The translations under genes and the position numbers were made by a program. The notes beneath the pieces are model-generated. The model was not told where the DNA came from. It did no database searches and saw only the letters and a list, made by a program, of their open reading frames with translations. From positions 124,001-188,000 of the forward strand of contig NZ_SACR01000002.1 in assembly GCF_004016505.1 (NCBI RefSeq): a stretch of 64,000 nt of DNA, given 5' to 3'. This DNA is from Rubrivivax rivuli (GTDB taxonomy: Bacteria > Pseudomonadota > Gammaproteobacteria > Burkholderiales > Burkholderiaceae_C). Below are positions 31,442 to 40,185 of the stretch, in pieces (position 1 is the stretch's first letter; each line of letters begins with the position of its first letter).

Positions 31442-33235
31442 TCAGAAAGTGCGGACCTTGGGCGGCACGGATTCGACCGTCAGCGGCTTCAGGTTCACAG
31501 GCTTGTATTCGAGGCGGTTGCCTTCCGAGTACCAGAGCGTGTGCTTCATCCACACCTCGTCGTTGCGGCCGTTCGGGTGCTCGGGGGTGTCGCCGTAGTC
31601 ATTCACGGTGTGGGCGCCGCGGCTTTCCTTGCGCGCGGCGGCGCTCACCATCGTGGCCTGGGCGCTCTCGATCAGGTTGTCGACTTCCAGCGCCTCGATG
31701 CGCGCGGTGTTGAAGACCTTGCTCTTGTCCTTCAGGCCGATGGCCTTCACGCGCTCGGCCAGGTCGGCCACCTTCTTCACGCCTTCGTCCATCAGCGCCT
31801 GGGTGCGGAAGACGCTGGCGTGGCGCTGCATGGTGTCGCGCAGGTCGTTGGCCACGTCTTGCGCGTACTCGCCGTTGGTGCTGCTGTCCAGGCGCGCCAG
31901 GCGGGCCAGGCTGGCATCTGCTGCATCGGCCGGCAGCGGCTTGTGGCTCTGCTTCTTCAGGCCGCTGTCGACGATGTGGTTGCCGGCCGCGCGGCCGAAG
32001 ACCAGCAGGTCGAGCAGCGAGTTCGTGCCCAGGCGGTTGGCGCCGTGCACGCTGACGCAGCTGCACTCGCCCACGGCGTAGAAGCCACCCACGACGCTGT
32101 TGGGGTTGCCGTTCTTCGGCGCCACCACCTGGCCGTGGATGTTGGTGGGGATGCCGCCCATCTGGTAGTGGATGGTCGGCACCACGGGAATGGGTTCCTT
32201 GGTGATGTCGACGTTGGCGAAGTTGTGGCCGATCTCGAAGACGCTGGGCAGGCGCTTGAGGATGGTGTCGCCACCCAGGTGCGTCATGTCGAGGTTGATG
32301 TAGTCCTTGTTCGGACCGCAACCGCGACCTTCCTTGATCTCCTGGTCCATGCAGCGGCTGACGAAATCGCGCGGCGCCAGGTCCTTCAGCGTCGGGGCGT
32401 AGCGCTCCATGAAACGCTCGCCGTTGGCGTTGCGCAGGATGGCGCCTTCGCCGCGGCAGCCTTCGGTCAGCAGCACGCCGGCGTTATGCACGCCGGTGGG
32501 GTGGAACTGCCAGAACTCCATGTCTTCGAGCGGGATGCCCGAACGCGCGGCCATGCCCAGGCCGTCACCGGTGTTGATGAAGGCGTTGGTGCTGGCGGCG
32601 AAGATGCGGCCGGCGCCGCCGGTGGCGAACAGCGTGGTCTTGGCTTCGAGGATGTAGACGTCGCCCGTCTCCATCTCCAGCGCGGTGACACCCAGCACGT
32701 CGCCTTCGCTGTCGCGGATCAGGTCCAGCGCCATCCACTCGACGAAGAAATTGGTGCGCGCCTTCACGTTCTGCTGGTACAGCGTGTGCAGCATCGCGTG
32801 GCCGGTGCGGTCGGCTGCGGCGCAGGCGCGCTGCACGGGCTTCTCGCCGTAGTTGGCGGTGTGGCCGCCGAAGGGGCGCTGGTAGATCGTGCCGTCGGGG
32901 TTGCGGTCGAAGGGCATGCCCATGTGCTCGAGCTCATACACCACCTTCGGTGCTTCGCGGCACATGAACTCGATGGCATCCTGGTCGCCCAGCCAGTCAG
33001 AACCCTTGACGGTGTCGTAGAAGTGGTAGTGCCAGTTGTCCTCGGCCATGTTGCCGAGAGAGGCCCCGATGCCGCCCTGCGCCGCCACCGTGTGGCTGCG
33101 CGTCGGGAAGACCTTGCTCAGCACCGCCACGTTCAGGCCGGCCAGCGCGAGCTGCAGCGAAGCGCGCATGCCGGAACCGCCGGCACCCACGATGACGACG
33201 TCGAACTTGCGACGCGGAAGAGATGCAGTACCCAT
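31442..33235 (-). CDS. sdhA: Succinate dehydrogenase flavoprotein subunit
   Basis: A 597-residue FAD subunit oxidising succinate to fumarate. It has the dinucleotide fold VVIVGAGGSGMRASLQLA, the covalent-FAD His in RSHTVAAQGG, and the active-site segment TEGCRGEGAILRNANGERFMERY. The ATG at 33235 gives the usual short leader before the FAD fold. A copy of the 31-nt repeat lies in the 115-bp gap to sdhD. Confidence 0.96.
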   Translation of the reverse strand: MGTASLPRRKFDVVIVGAGGSGMRASLQLALAGLNVAVLSKVFPTRSHTVAAQGGIGASLGNMAEDNWHYHFYDTVKGSDWLGDQDAIEFMCREAPKVVYELEHMGMPFDRNPDGTIYQRPFGGHTANYGEKPVQRACAAADRTGHAMLHTLYQQNVKARTNFFVEWMALDLIRDSEGDVLGVTALEMETGDVYILEAKTTLFATGGAGRIFAASTNAFINTGDGLGMAARSGIPLEDMEFWQFHPTGVHNAGVLLTEGCRGEGAILRNANGERFMERYAPTLKDLAPRDFVSRCMDQEIKEGRGCGPNKDYINLDMTHLGGDTILKRLPSVFEIGHNFANVDITKEPIPVVPTIHYQMGGIPTNIHGQVVAPKNGNPNSVVGGFYAVGECSCVSVHGANRLGTNSLLDLLVFGRAAGNHIVDSGLKKQSHKPLPADAADASLARLARLDSSTNGEYAQDVANDLRDTMQRHASVFRTQALMDEGVKKVADLAERVKAIGLKDKSKVFNTARIEALEVDNLIESAQATMVSAAARKESRGAHTVNDYGDTPEHPNGRNDEVWMKHTLWYSEGNRLEYKPVNLKPLTVESVPPKVRTF

Positions 33236-33272
33236 GTGAAGTTGCCTCGTACAGCAGGAAATCAAGCGAAGG

Positions 33273-33303
33273 CCGCGGAGCCGGCTCTGCCGGGCCGCTG
33301 GCG
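33273..33303 (-). repeat. 31-nt intergenic repeat, copy 2 (inverted)
   Basis: Inverted copy of 28993-29023 (30 of 31 identical), located between sdhD and sdhA inside the operon. It is next to another GC-rich segment with a GGGAGGGAGCGGGCGC-like run. Confidence 0.7.
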
Positions 33304-33350
33304 TTGCCCCCGGGAGGGAGCGGGCGCAGCCCGTAGGGGGTGGGCCAAGC

Positions 33351-33716
33351 TCACAGCCTCCAGAGCACTTGAATGGCCCAGCCCATGCAGCCGATGAGCC
33401 AGACGATGGTGAACACCTGCAGCACCAGGCGAACCGCTGCAGCCTTGACGTAATCCATCCAGATGTCGCGCACGCCCACCCAGGCGTGCCAGCCCAGGGC
33501 GACGAAGAGCACGAGCGTGAGCACCTTCATCCACTGCGCGGCGAAGATGCCCGCCCAGGCGTCGTAGCCGATGGGGCCGCTGGTGAACAGCACCTGCGCG
33601 AGCAGCACCACCGTGTAGATGGCCATCAGCGTGGCGGTGACGCGCTGGCTCAGCCAGTCGCGCATGCCGTAGTGGGCGCCCGTGACGACGCGCTTCGAAC
33701 CGTAGTTGACCGACAT
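33351..33716 (-). CDS. sdhD: Succinate dehydrogenase membrane anchor subunit
   Basis: A 121-residue, three-helix membrane protein that helps bind heme b and ubiquinone. The HYGMRDWLSQRVTA start and the helix-2 His in GWHAWVGVRDIWMDYVK are typical. It lies 12 bp after sdhC. Confidence 0.93.
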   Translation of the reverse strand: MSVNYGSKRVVTGAHYGMRDWLSQRVTATLMAIYTVVLLAQVLFTSGPIGYDAWAGIFAAQWMKVLTLVLFVALGWHAWVGVRDIWMDYVKAAAVRLVLQVFTIVWLIGCMGWAIQVLWRL

Positions 33717-33728
33717 GTCTGCGCCCCT

Positions 33729-34151
33729 TCAGTACAGGCCGAAGAGCTTGGCGCCCAGCGCGGCGGTGAGCGTGAGGCTCAGCACCAGCGTGACGACGGC
33801 CGAGTTCTTGCCGTGGGCCTTGGTGACGCTGTGCGTCATGTCCATCCAGAGGTGGCGCACACCGGCGATGAAGTGGTGCAGGTAGGCCCAGATCAGGCCC
33901 AGCACGGTGAGCTTGACGAACCAGCCCGGCACGAAGCCGATGCCGGCGCTGAAGGCGCTGGTGAAGCGCTCGTAGCTGATCTCGGAAGTGACGCTGACGT
34001 CGAAGAGCCAGATCACGAAGGGCAGCAACACGAACATCAAACCGCCGCTGACGCGGTGGAGGATGGACACCCAGGCTGCCAGTGGAAGACGGTACTTCGT
34101 GGCGTCGACCAGGCGCATGGTGCCGGGTCTTTGTCTGCTCATCTCAGGCAT
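33729..34151 (-). CDS. sdhC: Succinate dehydrogenase cytochrome b556 subunit
   Basis: A 140-residue anchor with three membrane helices. SILHRVSGGLMF (ubiquinone-site Ser and Arg) and HHFIAGVRHLWMD (heme ligand His) are diagnostic. The ATG at 34151 has AGAAG upstream; ATG 34142 (MSRQRP) is an alternative. It is the first gene of the operon and is followed by sdhD. Confidence 0.93.
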   Translation of the reverse strand: MPEMSRQRPGTMRLVDATKYRLPLAAWVSILHRVSGGLMFVLLPFVIWLFDVSVTSEISYERFTSAFSAGIGFVPGWFVKLTVLGLIWAYLHHFIAGVRHLWMDMTHSVTKAHGKNSAVVTLVLSLTLTAALGAKLFGLY

Positions 34152-34194
34152 TTGTACTTCTCGTGGTGAAACCGGGTGAAACCCTCGGAGTTTA

Positions 34195-34205
34195 TTGCAA
34201 TGCAA
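34195..34205. promoter_or_regulatory. Palindrome upstream of sdhC
   Basis: TTGCA-A-TGCAA, a perfect 11-bp inverted repeat 44-54 bases before the sdhC start, within the likely promoter of the sdh operon. It could be a regulator site; it does not match the operator near gntR/mdh. Confidence 0.35.
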
Positions 34206-34244
34206 CAGGCTTACGCGGAGCTGGTCAGGGCATGTTGACAGGCT

Positions 34245-35072
34245 TCAACTGAGCTCGTTGCGGTAGTGGTGGCCTGCGGTGTGATAGAGGCCGCGGCGCA
34301 GTTCCACGGGGCGGTCGCCATAGGTGTAGGCCAGCCGCTCGACCGACAGCAGCGGCTCGCCTTCGCGCACGGCCAGCAGGGCCGCTTCGGTGGCACTGGC
34401 GCCCACCGCGCGCAACTTCTCTTCGGCACGGATCATGTGCACATTGAATTCGGCCTCGAACAGCCGGTACATCGGCCCGCGCCAGGCCTGCAGTCGTTCG
34501 GCCGTCAGTCCCTTGAACAGCGTGCCGGGCAGCCAGATGTCGTCCAGCACCACGGGCCGCAGCTCGCTGCCTTCGGGCGCCAGCAGCAGCCGGCGCACCT
34601 GCACGGCGGCCTCTCCCGAGCTCAGGGCGAGCAGGCGCGCCACTTCGGCCGGCGCACGCATGCGGCGGCATTCCAGCAGGCGGCGCTGCAGCTGCGGCGC
34701 GGTGCCGTCGTCGGGCAAGAGGCGCAGGAAGCGGAACTGCGTGGCACGCTCGGCGTGCGTGGCCACGAAAGTGCCCTTGCCCTGGCGCCGCACGAGCACG
34801 TTGTCGGTCGCCATCTCGTCGATGGCCTTGCGCACGGTGCCCTGGCTGACGCGGAAACGCGCGGCCAGCTCCACCTCGCTGGGGATGGCCTGGCCCGGCA
34901 GCCACTCGCCGGCCTGCAGGCTTTGCAGCAGCAGCGCCTTGATCTGCTGGTACAGCGGGCTGAAGGCCGGCGTGCCCAGGCCCGATGCCACCGGGGACGC
35001 AACCGGCGTGCCCGACACGGCAGGCGAGGCCGCAGGGCCGGAGGTAGGCAGGACCGAAGACATGGTGGGCAT
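34245..35072 (-). CDS. GntR family regulator, UTRA type
   Basis: A 275-residue HutC-subfamily regulator. The winged helix spans about 38-105 (PLYQQIKALLLQSL, IPSEVELAARFRVSQGTVRKAIDEM, RRQGKGTFV), followed by a UTRA ligand domain. The first 35 residues are Ala/Ser/Pro-rich. Position between sdhC (downstream, same strand) and mdh (divergent) suggests it controls TCA-cycle genes, perhaps sensing a dicarboxylate; this is inference. The ATG at 35072 has GAGGGA close by; 35063 is an alternative. Confidence 0.88.
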   Translation of the reverse strand: MPTMSSVLPTSGPAASPAVSGTPVASPVASGLGTPAFSPLYQQIKALLLQSLQAGEWLPGQAIPSEVELAARFRVSQGTVRKAIDEMATDNVLVRRQGKGTFVATHAERATQFRFLRLLPDDGTAPQLQRRLLECRRMRAPAEVARLLALSSGEAAVQVRRLLLAPEGSELRPVVLDDIWLPGTLFKGLTAERLQAWRGPMYRLFEAEFNVHMIRAEEKLRAVGASATEAALLAVREGEPLLSVERLAYTYGDRPVELRRGLYHTAGHHYRNELS

Positions 35073-35084
35073 TCTCCCTCAGAA

Positions 35085-35131
35085 GTCTTGCATAAGACAT
35101 AAGAATTCAGTCAGGGTGCGACGACTAGAAT
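35085..35131. promoter_or_regulatory. Putative GntR operator and mdh -10 box
   Basis: GTCTT-GCAT-AAGAC (35085-35098) is a five-plus-five inverted repeat 13 bases before the regulator's ATG, with an adjacent second CATAAG (35098-35103). For mdh, TAGAAT at 35126-35131 is a plausible -10 box. The operator would sit just upstream of the mdh promoter and inside that of the regulator. Confidence 0.5.
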
Positions 35132-35185
35132 CCGGGCTTCGTGTTCCCTGCACGTTCACACCCCTTTTTGATCCAGGAGACCTCC

Positions 35186-36172
35186 ATGTCCAAGAAGCCC
35201 GTTCGCGTGGCTGTCACCGGCGCCGCCGGCCAGATCGGCTACGCCCTGCTCTTCCGCATTGCCAGCGGCGAAATGCTGGGCAAGGACCAGCCGGTCATCC
35301 TGCAGCTGCTGGAAGTGCCCGTCGAAGGCCCGCAGAAGGCGCTGAAGGGCGTGATGATGGAACTGGACGACTGCGCCTTCCCGCTGCTGGCCGGCATGGA
35401 AGCGCACAGCGACCCCATGACCGCCTTCAAGGACACCGACTACGCGCTGCTCGTGGGCTCGATGCCGCGCAAGGCCGGCATGGAGCGCGCCGAGCTGCTC
35501 AGCATCAACGGCCAGATCTTCATCGGCCAGGGCAAGGCGCTCGACGCCGTGGCCAGCCGCGACGTGAAGGTGCTGGTGGTGGGCAACCCCGCCAACACCA
35601 ACGCCTGGATCGCGATGAAGAGCGCGCCCAGCCTGCCGCGCGAGAACTTCACCGCCATGCTGCGCCTGGACCACAACCGCGCCCTCAGCCAGCTGGCTGC
35701 CAAGACCGGCAAGCCCGTGGCCAGCATCCAGAAGCTGGCCGTGTGGGGCAACCACAGCCCGACCATGTACGCCGACTACCGCTTCGCCACCATCGAGGGC
35801 GCCAGCGTGAAGGACATGATCAACGACCACGCCTGGAACAAGGACGTGTTCCTGCCCACCGTGGGCAAGCGTGGCGCGGCCATCATCGAGGCGCGCGGCC
35901 TCTCGTCGGCAGCTTCGGCCGCCAACGCCGCCATCGACCACATGCGCGACTGGGCCCTGGGCACCAACGGCGGCTGGGTCACGATGGGCGTGCCCAGCAA
36001 CGGCGAGTACGGGATCCCCAAGGACACGATGTTCGGCTACCCCGTCACCTGCGAAGGGGGCAAGTACAAGATCGTCGAAGGCCTGCCGGTGGACGAGTTC
36101 AGCCAGGGCTGCATCGACAAGACGCTGGCCGAGCTGGTGGGCGAGCAGGACGGTGTGAAGCACCTGCTGTGA
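35186..36172 (+). CDS. mdh: Malate dehydrogenase
   Basis: A 328-residue NAD-dependent enzyme of the TCA cycle, of the cytosolic-like (group of Burkholderiales, LDH-MDH superfamily) type. Visible are NAD-binding [16 protein letters not shown], substrate-binding [21 protein letters not shown], and the catalytic His in [18 protein letters not shown] precedes the ATG at 35186. The gene diverges from the GntR regulator and ends at a strong terminator. Confidence 0.96.
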   Translation: MSKKPVRVAVTGAAGQIGYALLFRIASGEMLGKDQPVILQLLEVPVEGPQKALKGVMMELDDCAFPLLAGMEAHSDPMTAFKDTDYALLVGSMPRKAGMERAELLSINGQIFIGQGKALDAVASRDVKVLVVGNPANTNAWIAMKSAPSLPRENFTAMLRLDHNRALSQLAAKTGKPVASIQKLAVWGNHSPTMYADYRFATIEGASVKDMINDHAWNKDVFLPTVGKRGAAIIEARGLSSAASAANAAIDHMRDWALGTNGGWVTMGVPSNGEYGIPKDTMFGYPVTCEGGKYKIVEGLPVDEFSQGCIDKTLAELVGEQDGVKHLL

Positions 36173-36206
36173 AGCCGGGGCGCGTGGCGCCCTGACCCAA
36201 GAAGAA

Positions 36207-36230
36207 GGGCCCCGTCATGGGGCCCTTTCT
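36207..36230 (+). terminator. Rho-independent terminator after mdh
   Basis: Stem GGGCCCC/GGGGCCC with loop GTCAT, preceded by an A-rich stretch and followed by TTTCTTTT. It begins 35 bases after the mdh stop. Confidence 0.9.
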
Positions 36231-36275
36231 TTTGCTCGGCCGGCAGGCGGCCGGCTCCGGGAGGCGGCTCTCCGA

Positions 36276-36956
36276 TCAGGCGCCGCGGCGGCGCGAAGCG
36301 GCCAGCAGCGCGAGGCTCAGGCCCGCCAGGGCCAGCGCCGAGGGCTCTGGGACGCTGCCCCCTTGACCACCACCAGTGACGGTGAAGTTGGCTCGGAAAT
36401 AGTTGCCGCTGTTGTCTTCCACCAGGTTCAGGCTGCCGCCGCCCACGAGCGTGGCCGCTGCACCGAAGTAGACCTCCAGGGTGTGCGAGCCCACGCCCAC
36501 GCCAGCCAGGAAATCAATGTCGCTGCCCCAACCCGCCCACTGCTGCTGACCCGGCTGGTCGAAAAGATCGCCAGCGACATCGGTGAAGGGAGCGTTCGTG
36601 GTGAAGCCCAGGCCGACTTCGTTGAAGGCCCCGGTGCTGCCCACGCGCCAGAACAGGCTGGCCCCCGTGACCGTTGCCGAGCTCGGGGCCTGGACCGTGA
36701 AGGTCTGCACCTGCGCGCCCGACAGGTAGCCGGTACTGCCCAGGGTGTAGCTGCCGAGGTTGGCGGCTTCGAAATCACCGAGGTTGTTGCCGTTCGACTG
36801 AAAGCCGGCCAGGGTGCCGACATACCAGGTCTGGGCACCGCCCTGCCCGATGGCCACCTTGGAACCGATCAGCGACACGCCTTCGGCCATCGCGCCCATC
36901 GAGGCACAGAACACCACGCTGGCGCACAGGCCCTTCAACAGCTTGTTCATCATCAT
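36276..36956 (-). CDS. PEP-CTERM sorting domain protein
   Basis: A 226-residue secreted protein with an N-terminal signal peptide (ends near AMAEG) and a C-terminal PEP-CTERM tail: VPEPS, a hydrophobic helix and a basic end RRRGA. The tail directs membrane retention and cleavage by exosortase, linked to exopolysaccharide production. The body is rich in Gly, Ser, Thr and Phe, like carbohydrate-binding or beta-sandwich domains, with no recognised catalytic motif. The start is the first of three ATGs (36956); the later two are possible. Confidence 0.85.
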   Translation of the reverse strand: MMMNKLLKGLCASVVFCASMGAMAEGVSLIGSKVAIGQGGAQTWYVGTLAGFQSNGNNLGDFEAANLGSYTLGSTGYLSGAQVQTFTVQAPSSATVTGASLFWRVGSTGAFNEVGLGFTTNAPFTDVAGDLFDQPGQQQWAGWGSDIDFLAGVGVGSHTLEVYFGAAATLVGGGSLNLVEDNSGNYFRANFTVTGGGQGGSVPEPSALALAGLSLALLAASRRRGA

Positions 36957-37232
36957 GATCTTCGTCTCGCTTTCTGGCCTCAGGCAGGCGCACACCGCGC
37001 CAAGGGCACAACCATCCCAGATTTCACTACATCGCGGCGGAAAACGCCCACGCAGATTGTCACGACACCGCTGCTGTTACGTCTGCACCCCGCGGCTCAG
37101 GGAGAACGCCCCCCTCGGCGCGGCCCCAGACGTGCGCAAACGTAAACGCCGGCGCCCCGGCCCAGCCCGGCGCGGCCGGCCCGGCGCGCTGCCCTACAGT
37201 CCGCTACCTGCGAGACCCGCCCCCGAACCGCG

Positions 37233-38237
37233 ATGAGCCCGACCGTTCCCGCCACCCCGCGCCAAGCGCTTTTCGACCCCGACGAAGTGAGCCTGGCGGC
37301 GCTGCCCGTGTGCGACCACTACGCCGGCGTGGAGCCACGCATGACCAAGAGCCTGCAGTTGCAGGCCGAGATGGGCCCGGTGTTCGACGTCACGCTCGAC
37401 AACGAAGACGGCGCGCCCGTGGGCGGCGAGTTCGATCAGGCGCAGTTGATCGCCAGCCTGCTGGCAGGCCCCGACAACCGCTGGGGCCGTGTCGGCGTGC
37501 GCCTGCTGCCGGTGCAGCACCGCCTGTTCAGCGAGGTGGCCGCCGCGGTGCTGGGCGCATCGCGTGCGCCGGCTTATCTGATGCTGCCCAAGCCTGAAGG
37601 CCTGGCCGACGTGCAGCGCGCGGTGCAGACGCTCGACGCGCTGGGCGGCGGCGCGGTGCCGGTGCACGTGCTGATCGAGACCCACGGCGCGCTGCGCGAC
37701 GTGTTCGCCATCGCCGCGCTGCCCCGGGTGCAATCGTTGTCCTTCGGGCTGATGGACTTCGTCTCGGCCCACCGCGGCGCCATACCGCAGGCGGCCATGG
37801 GCATGTCGCCTGCAGGCGGCCAGTTCGCGCACCCGCTGGTGCTGCGCGCGAAGCTGGAGATCGCCGCGGCCTGCCACGCTGCGGGCAAGACGCCTTCGCA
37901 CTGCGTCGTCACCGAGTTCAGGAACGAACGCGCGCTGCGTGAAGCCGCGGAGAAGGCCAGCCGCGAGTTGGGCTACACGCGCATGTGGAGCATCCACCCG
38001 GCGCAGATCCGCCCCATCGTCGAGGCCTTCTCGCCCACGGCCGCGGAGATCGAGGACGCCATCGAGATCATCACCGCCGCGCAGGCCGCACAGTGGGCGC
38101 CCATCCGCCACCACGACACCCTGCACGACCGTGCGAGCTACCGTTACTTCTGGCAGGTCATCGAACGCGCTCACCGCGCGAGTCTGGCCGACGGCCCGCA
38201 GCTGCCGGCCGAATTGCGCCTGGCCTGGTTCGGCTGA
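37233..38237 (+). CDS. CoA ester lyase (HpcH/HpaI aldolase, citrate lyase beta-like)
   Basis: A 334-residue TIM-barrel protein of the CitE/malyl-CoA lyase family: LDNEDGAP (metal ligand region), VRLLPVQH, LPKPEG, HVLIETHGALRDVFAIA (metal-binding Glu), LSFGLMDF and MWSIHPAQIRPI. Family members cleave or form malyl-, citramalyl- or methylmalyl-CoA; the exact substrate cannot be read from the sequence. The gene is 22 bp ahead of the nucleotidase gene and may share its transcript. Confidence 0.88.
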   Translation: MSPTVPATPRQALFDPDEVSLAALPVCDHYAGVEPRMTKSLQLQAEMGPVFDVTLDNEDGAPVGGEFDQAQLIASLLAGPDNRWGRVGVRLLPVQHRLFSEVAAAVLGASRAPAYLMLPKPEGLADVQRAVQTLDALGGGAVPVHVLIETHGALRDVFAIAALPRVQSLSFGLMDFVSAHRGAIPQAAMGMSPAGGQFAHPLVLRAKLEIAAACHAAGKTPSHCVVTEFRNERALREAAEKASRELGYTRMWSIHPAQIRPIVEAFSPTAAEIEDAIEIITAAQAAQWAPIRHHDTLHDRASYRYFWQVIERAHRASLADGPQLPAELRLAWFG

Positions 38238-38259
38238 AACCTTCTTCCTCCTTGCCCGC

Positions 38260-40185
38260 ATGAAACCACGCGCCGCTTACCTGCTCGCCCTGGCCCTGGC
38301 GTGGGGCAGCGTCCACGCCCAGCAACTGCACTTGCGTGTGCTGCACACCAGCGACCTGCACATGAACCTGCTGGGCTGGGACTACTACCAGGACCGGCCC
38401 ACCGAAGAGTTCGGTCTGGACCGAACCGCCACGCTGATCAAGGCCGCGCGCGCCGAGAAGCCCAACACCCTGCTCTTCGACAACGGCGACCTGCTGCAGG
38501 GCAGCCCGCTGGGCGACTTCGTGGCCAAGGTCAAGCCGCTGCAGCCCGGCGCGGTGCACCCGGCCTTCAAGGTGCTGAACGCACTGAAGGTCGACGCCGC
38601 CACCTTGGGCAACCACGAGTTCAACTTCGGCCTGCCCTTCCTGCGCCAGGCGCTGGCCGGCGCGGCCTTTCCCGTGGTCAGCAGCAACGTCGTGGTCGAC
38701 GACGGCGGACCGGCCGAAAAGGCGAAACCGGCGTTCCCGACCCACGTGCTGCTGGAACGCCGCTTCGTCGACGACACCGGCGCCCCGCACACGCTGAAGA
38801 TCGGCGTCATCGGCCTGGTGCCGCCGCAGATCCTGCAATGGGACCGCCAGCACCTGCAGGGCCGCGTGAAGGTGCTCGACATGGTGGCCAGCGCGCGTGC
38901 GCTGGTGCCGCGCCTGAAGGCCGAAGGCGCCGATGTGGTGGTGGTGCTGGCCCACACAGGCTTCTCGCGCACACCACCGGCCCCGATGGCCGAGAACGTG
39001 GTGGGCGCGCTCGCCGAGGTTCCGGGCCTCAACGCCATCCTCTTCGGGCACGCGCACGGCGAGTTCCCGGGCTCGGCCTTCGCCGGCTACCCGAAGGTCG
39101 ACATCGCCAAGGGCACCATCAACGGCGTGCCCGCGGCCATGCCCGGCGCCTGGGGCAGCCACCTCGGCGTGGTGGACCTGGTGCTGAAGAAGGAAGGCAG
39201 CGGCTGGCAGGTGAGCGATGCGCGCGCCGAGATCCGCCCCATCCGCGACCGCGCCACGCGCAAGGCGCTGGTGGCGCCCGACCCGATGGTGGCAGCGCTG
39301 GTGCAGGCCGAGCACGATGGCACGGTGCTGCACATGCGCGCCGAGGTGGCGCGCACCACCGCACCCATCCACAGCTATTTCGCGCAGGTGGCCGACGACC
39401 CCAGCGTGCAGATCGTCAGCCAGGCGCAGCTGGCCTATGCGCGCAAGGCGCTGGCCGGCACGCCGCTGGAGAAGCTGCCGCTGCTCTCGGCTTCGGCGCC
39501 CTTCAAGACGGGCGGGCGCGGCGGCACCGGCTACTACACCGACATCCCGGCCGGCCCCATCGCGCTGCGCAACGTGGCCGACCTCTACATCTACCCCAAC
39601 ACCGTGAAGGTGGTGAAGCTCAGTGGCACGCAGGTGCGCGAATGGCTGGAGTTCGCCGCCGGCGCCTTCAACCGCATCGACCCCGCCGGCCCGAAAGAGC
39701 AGAACCTGCTCAACCCCGCCTTCCCCAGCTTCAACTTCGACACCATCGACGGCGTGAGCTACCGCATCGACGTGACGCAGCCCGCGCGCTACGAGCGCAG
39801 CGGCCAGCTCGTGGCGCCGCAGGCGCGCCGCATCGTCGACCTGCGCTACCAGGGCCGGCCGGTGGACGACCAGGCCGAGTTCCTCGTCGTCACCAACAAC
39901 TACCGCGCCTCGGGCGGCGGCAGTTTTCCCGCGCTGGACGGCAGCACCATCGTGCTTGACGCGCCCGACGAGAACCGCGAGGCGCTGACGCAGTACCTGC
40001 AGGCGGCACGCACGGTGGACCCGGCGGCCGATGGCAACTGGCGCATCCTGCCCGTGCCCGGCGTCTCGCTGCGTTTCGCCTCGGGGGCGGGCGGCATCGC
40101 ACACCTGGCGCGCACGCCGCAGGTTCGCCTGGTGCAGGACCGGGGTGATGGCAGCGCGCTCTTCGAACTGCAGCCTGGACCGTGA
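38260..40185 (+). CDS. 2',3'-cyclic-nucleotide 2'-phosphodiesterase/3'-nucleotidase, CpdB-like
   Basis: A 641-residue periplasmic protein with a signal peptide ending near VHAQ. The metallophosphatase domain shows HTSDLHMNLLGWDYY, DNGDLLQGSPL, LGNHEFNFGL, LAHTGFSR and FGHAHGEF. The C-terminal 5'-nucleotidase domain has NNYRASGGGSFPAL for base stacking. It hydrolyses nucleotides to recover nucleosides and phosphate. The stop overlaps the start of the penicillin-binding protein gene (TGATG). Confidence 0.92.
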   Translation: MKPRAAYLLALALAWGSVHAQQLHLRVLHTSDLHMNLLGWDYYQDRPTEEFGLDRTATLIKAARAEKPNTLLFDNGDLLQGSPLGDFVAKVKPLQPGAVHPAFKVLNALKVDAATLGNHEFNFGLPFLRQALAGAAFPVVSSNVVVDDGGPAEKAKPAFPTHVLLERRFVDDTGAPHTLKIGVIGLVPPQILQWDRQHLQGRVKVLDMVASARALVPRLKAEGADVVVVLAHTGFSRTPPAPMAENVVGALAEVPGLNAILFGHAHGEFPGSAFAGYPKVDIAKGTINGVPAAMPGAWGSHLGVVDLVLKKEGSGWQVSDARAEIRPIRDRATRKALVAPDPMVAALVQAEHDGTVLHMRAEVARTTAPIHSYFAQVADDPSVQIVSQAQLAYARKALAGTPLEKLPLLSASAPFKTGGRGGTGYYTDIPAGPIALRNVADLYIYPNTVKVVKLSGTQVREWLEFAAGAFNRIDPAGPKEQNLLNPAFPSFNFDTIDGVSYRIDVTQPARYERSGQLVAPQARRIVDLRYQGRPVDDQAEFLVVTNNYRASGGGSFPALDGSTIVLDAPDENREALTQYLQAARTVDPAADGNWRILPVPGVSLRFASGAGGIAHLARTPQVRLVQDRGDGSALFELQPGP

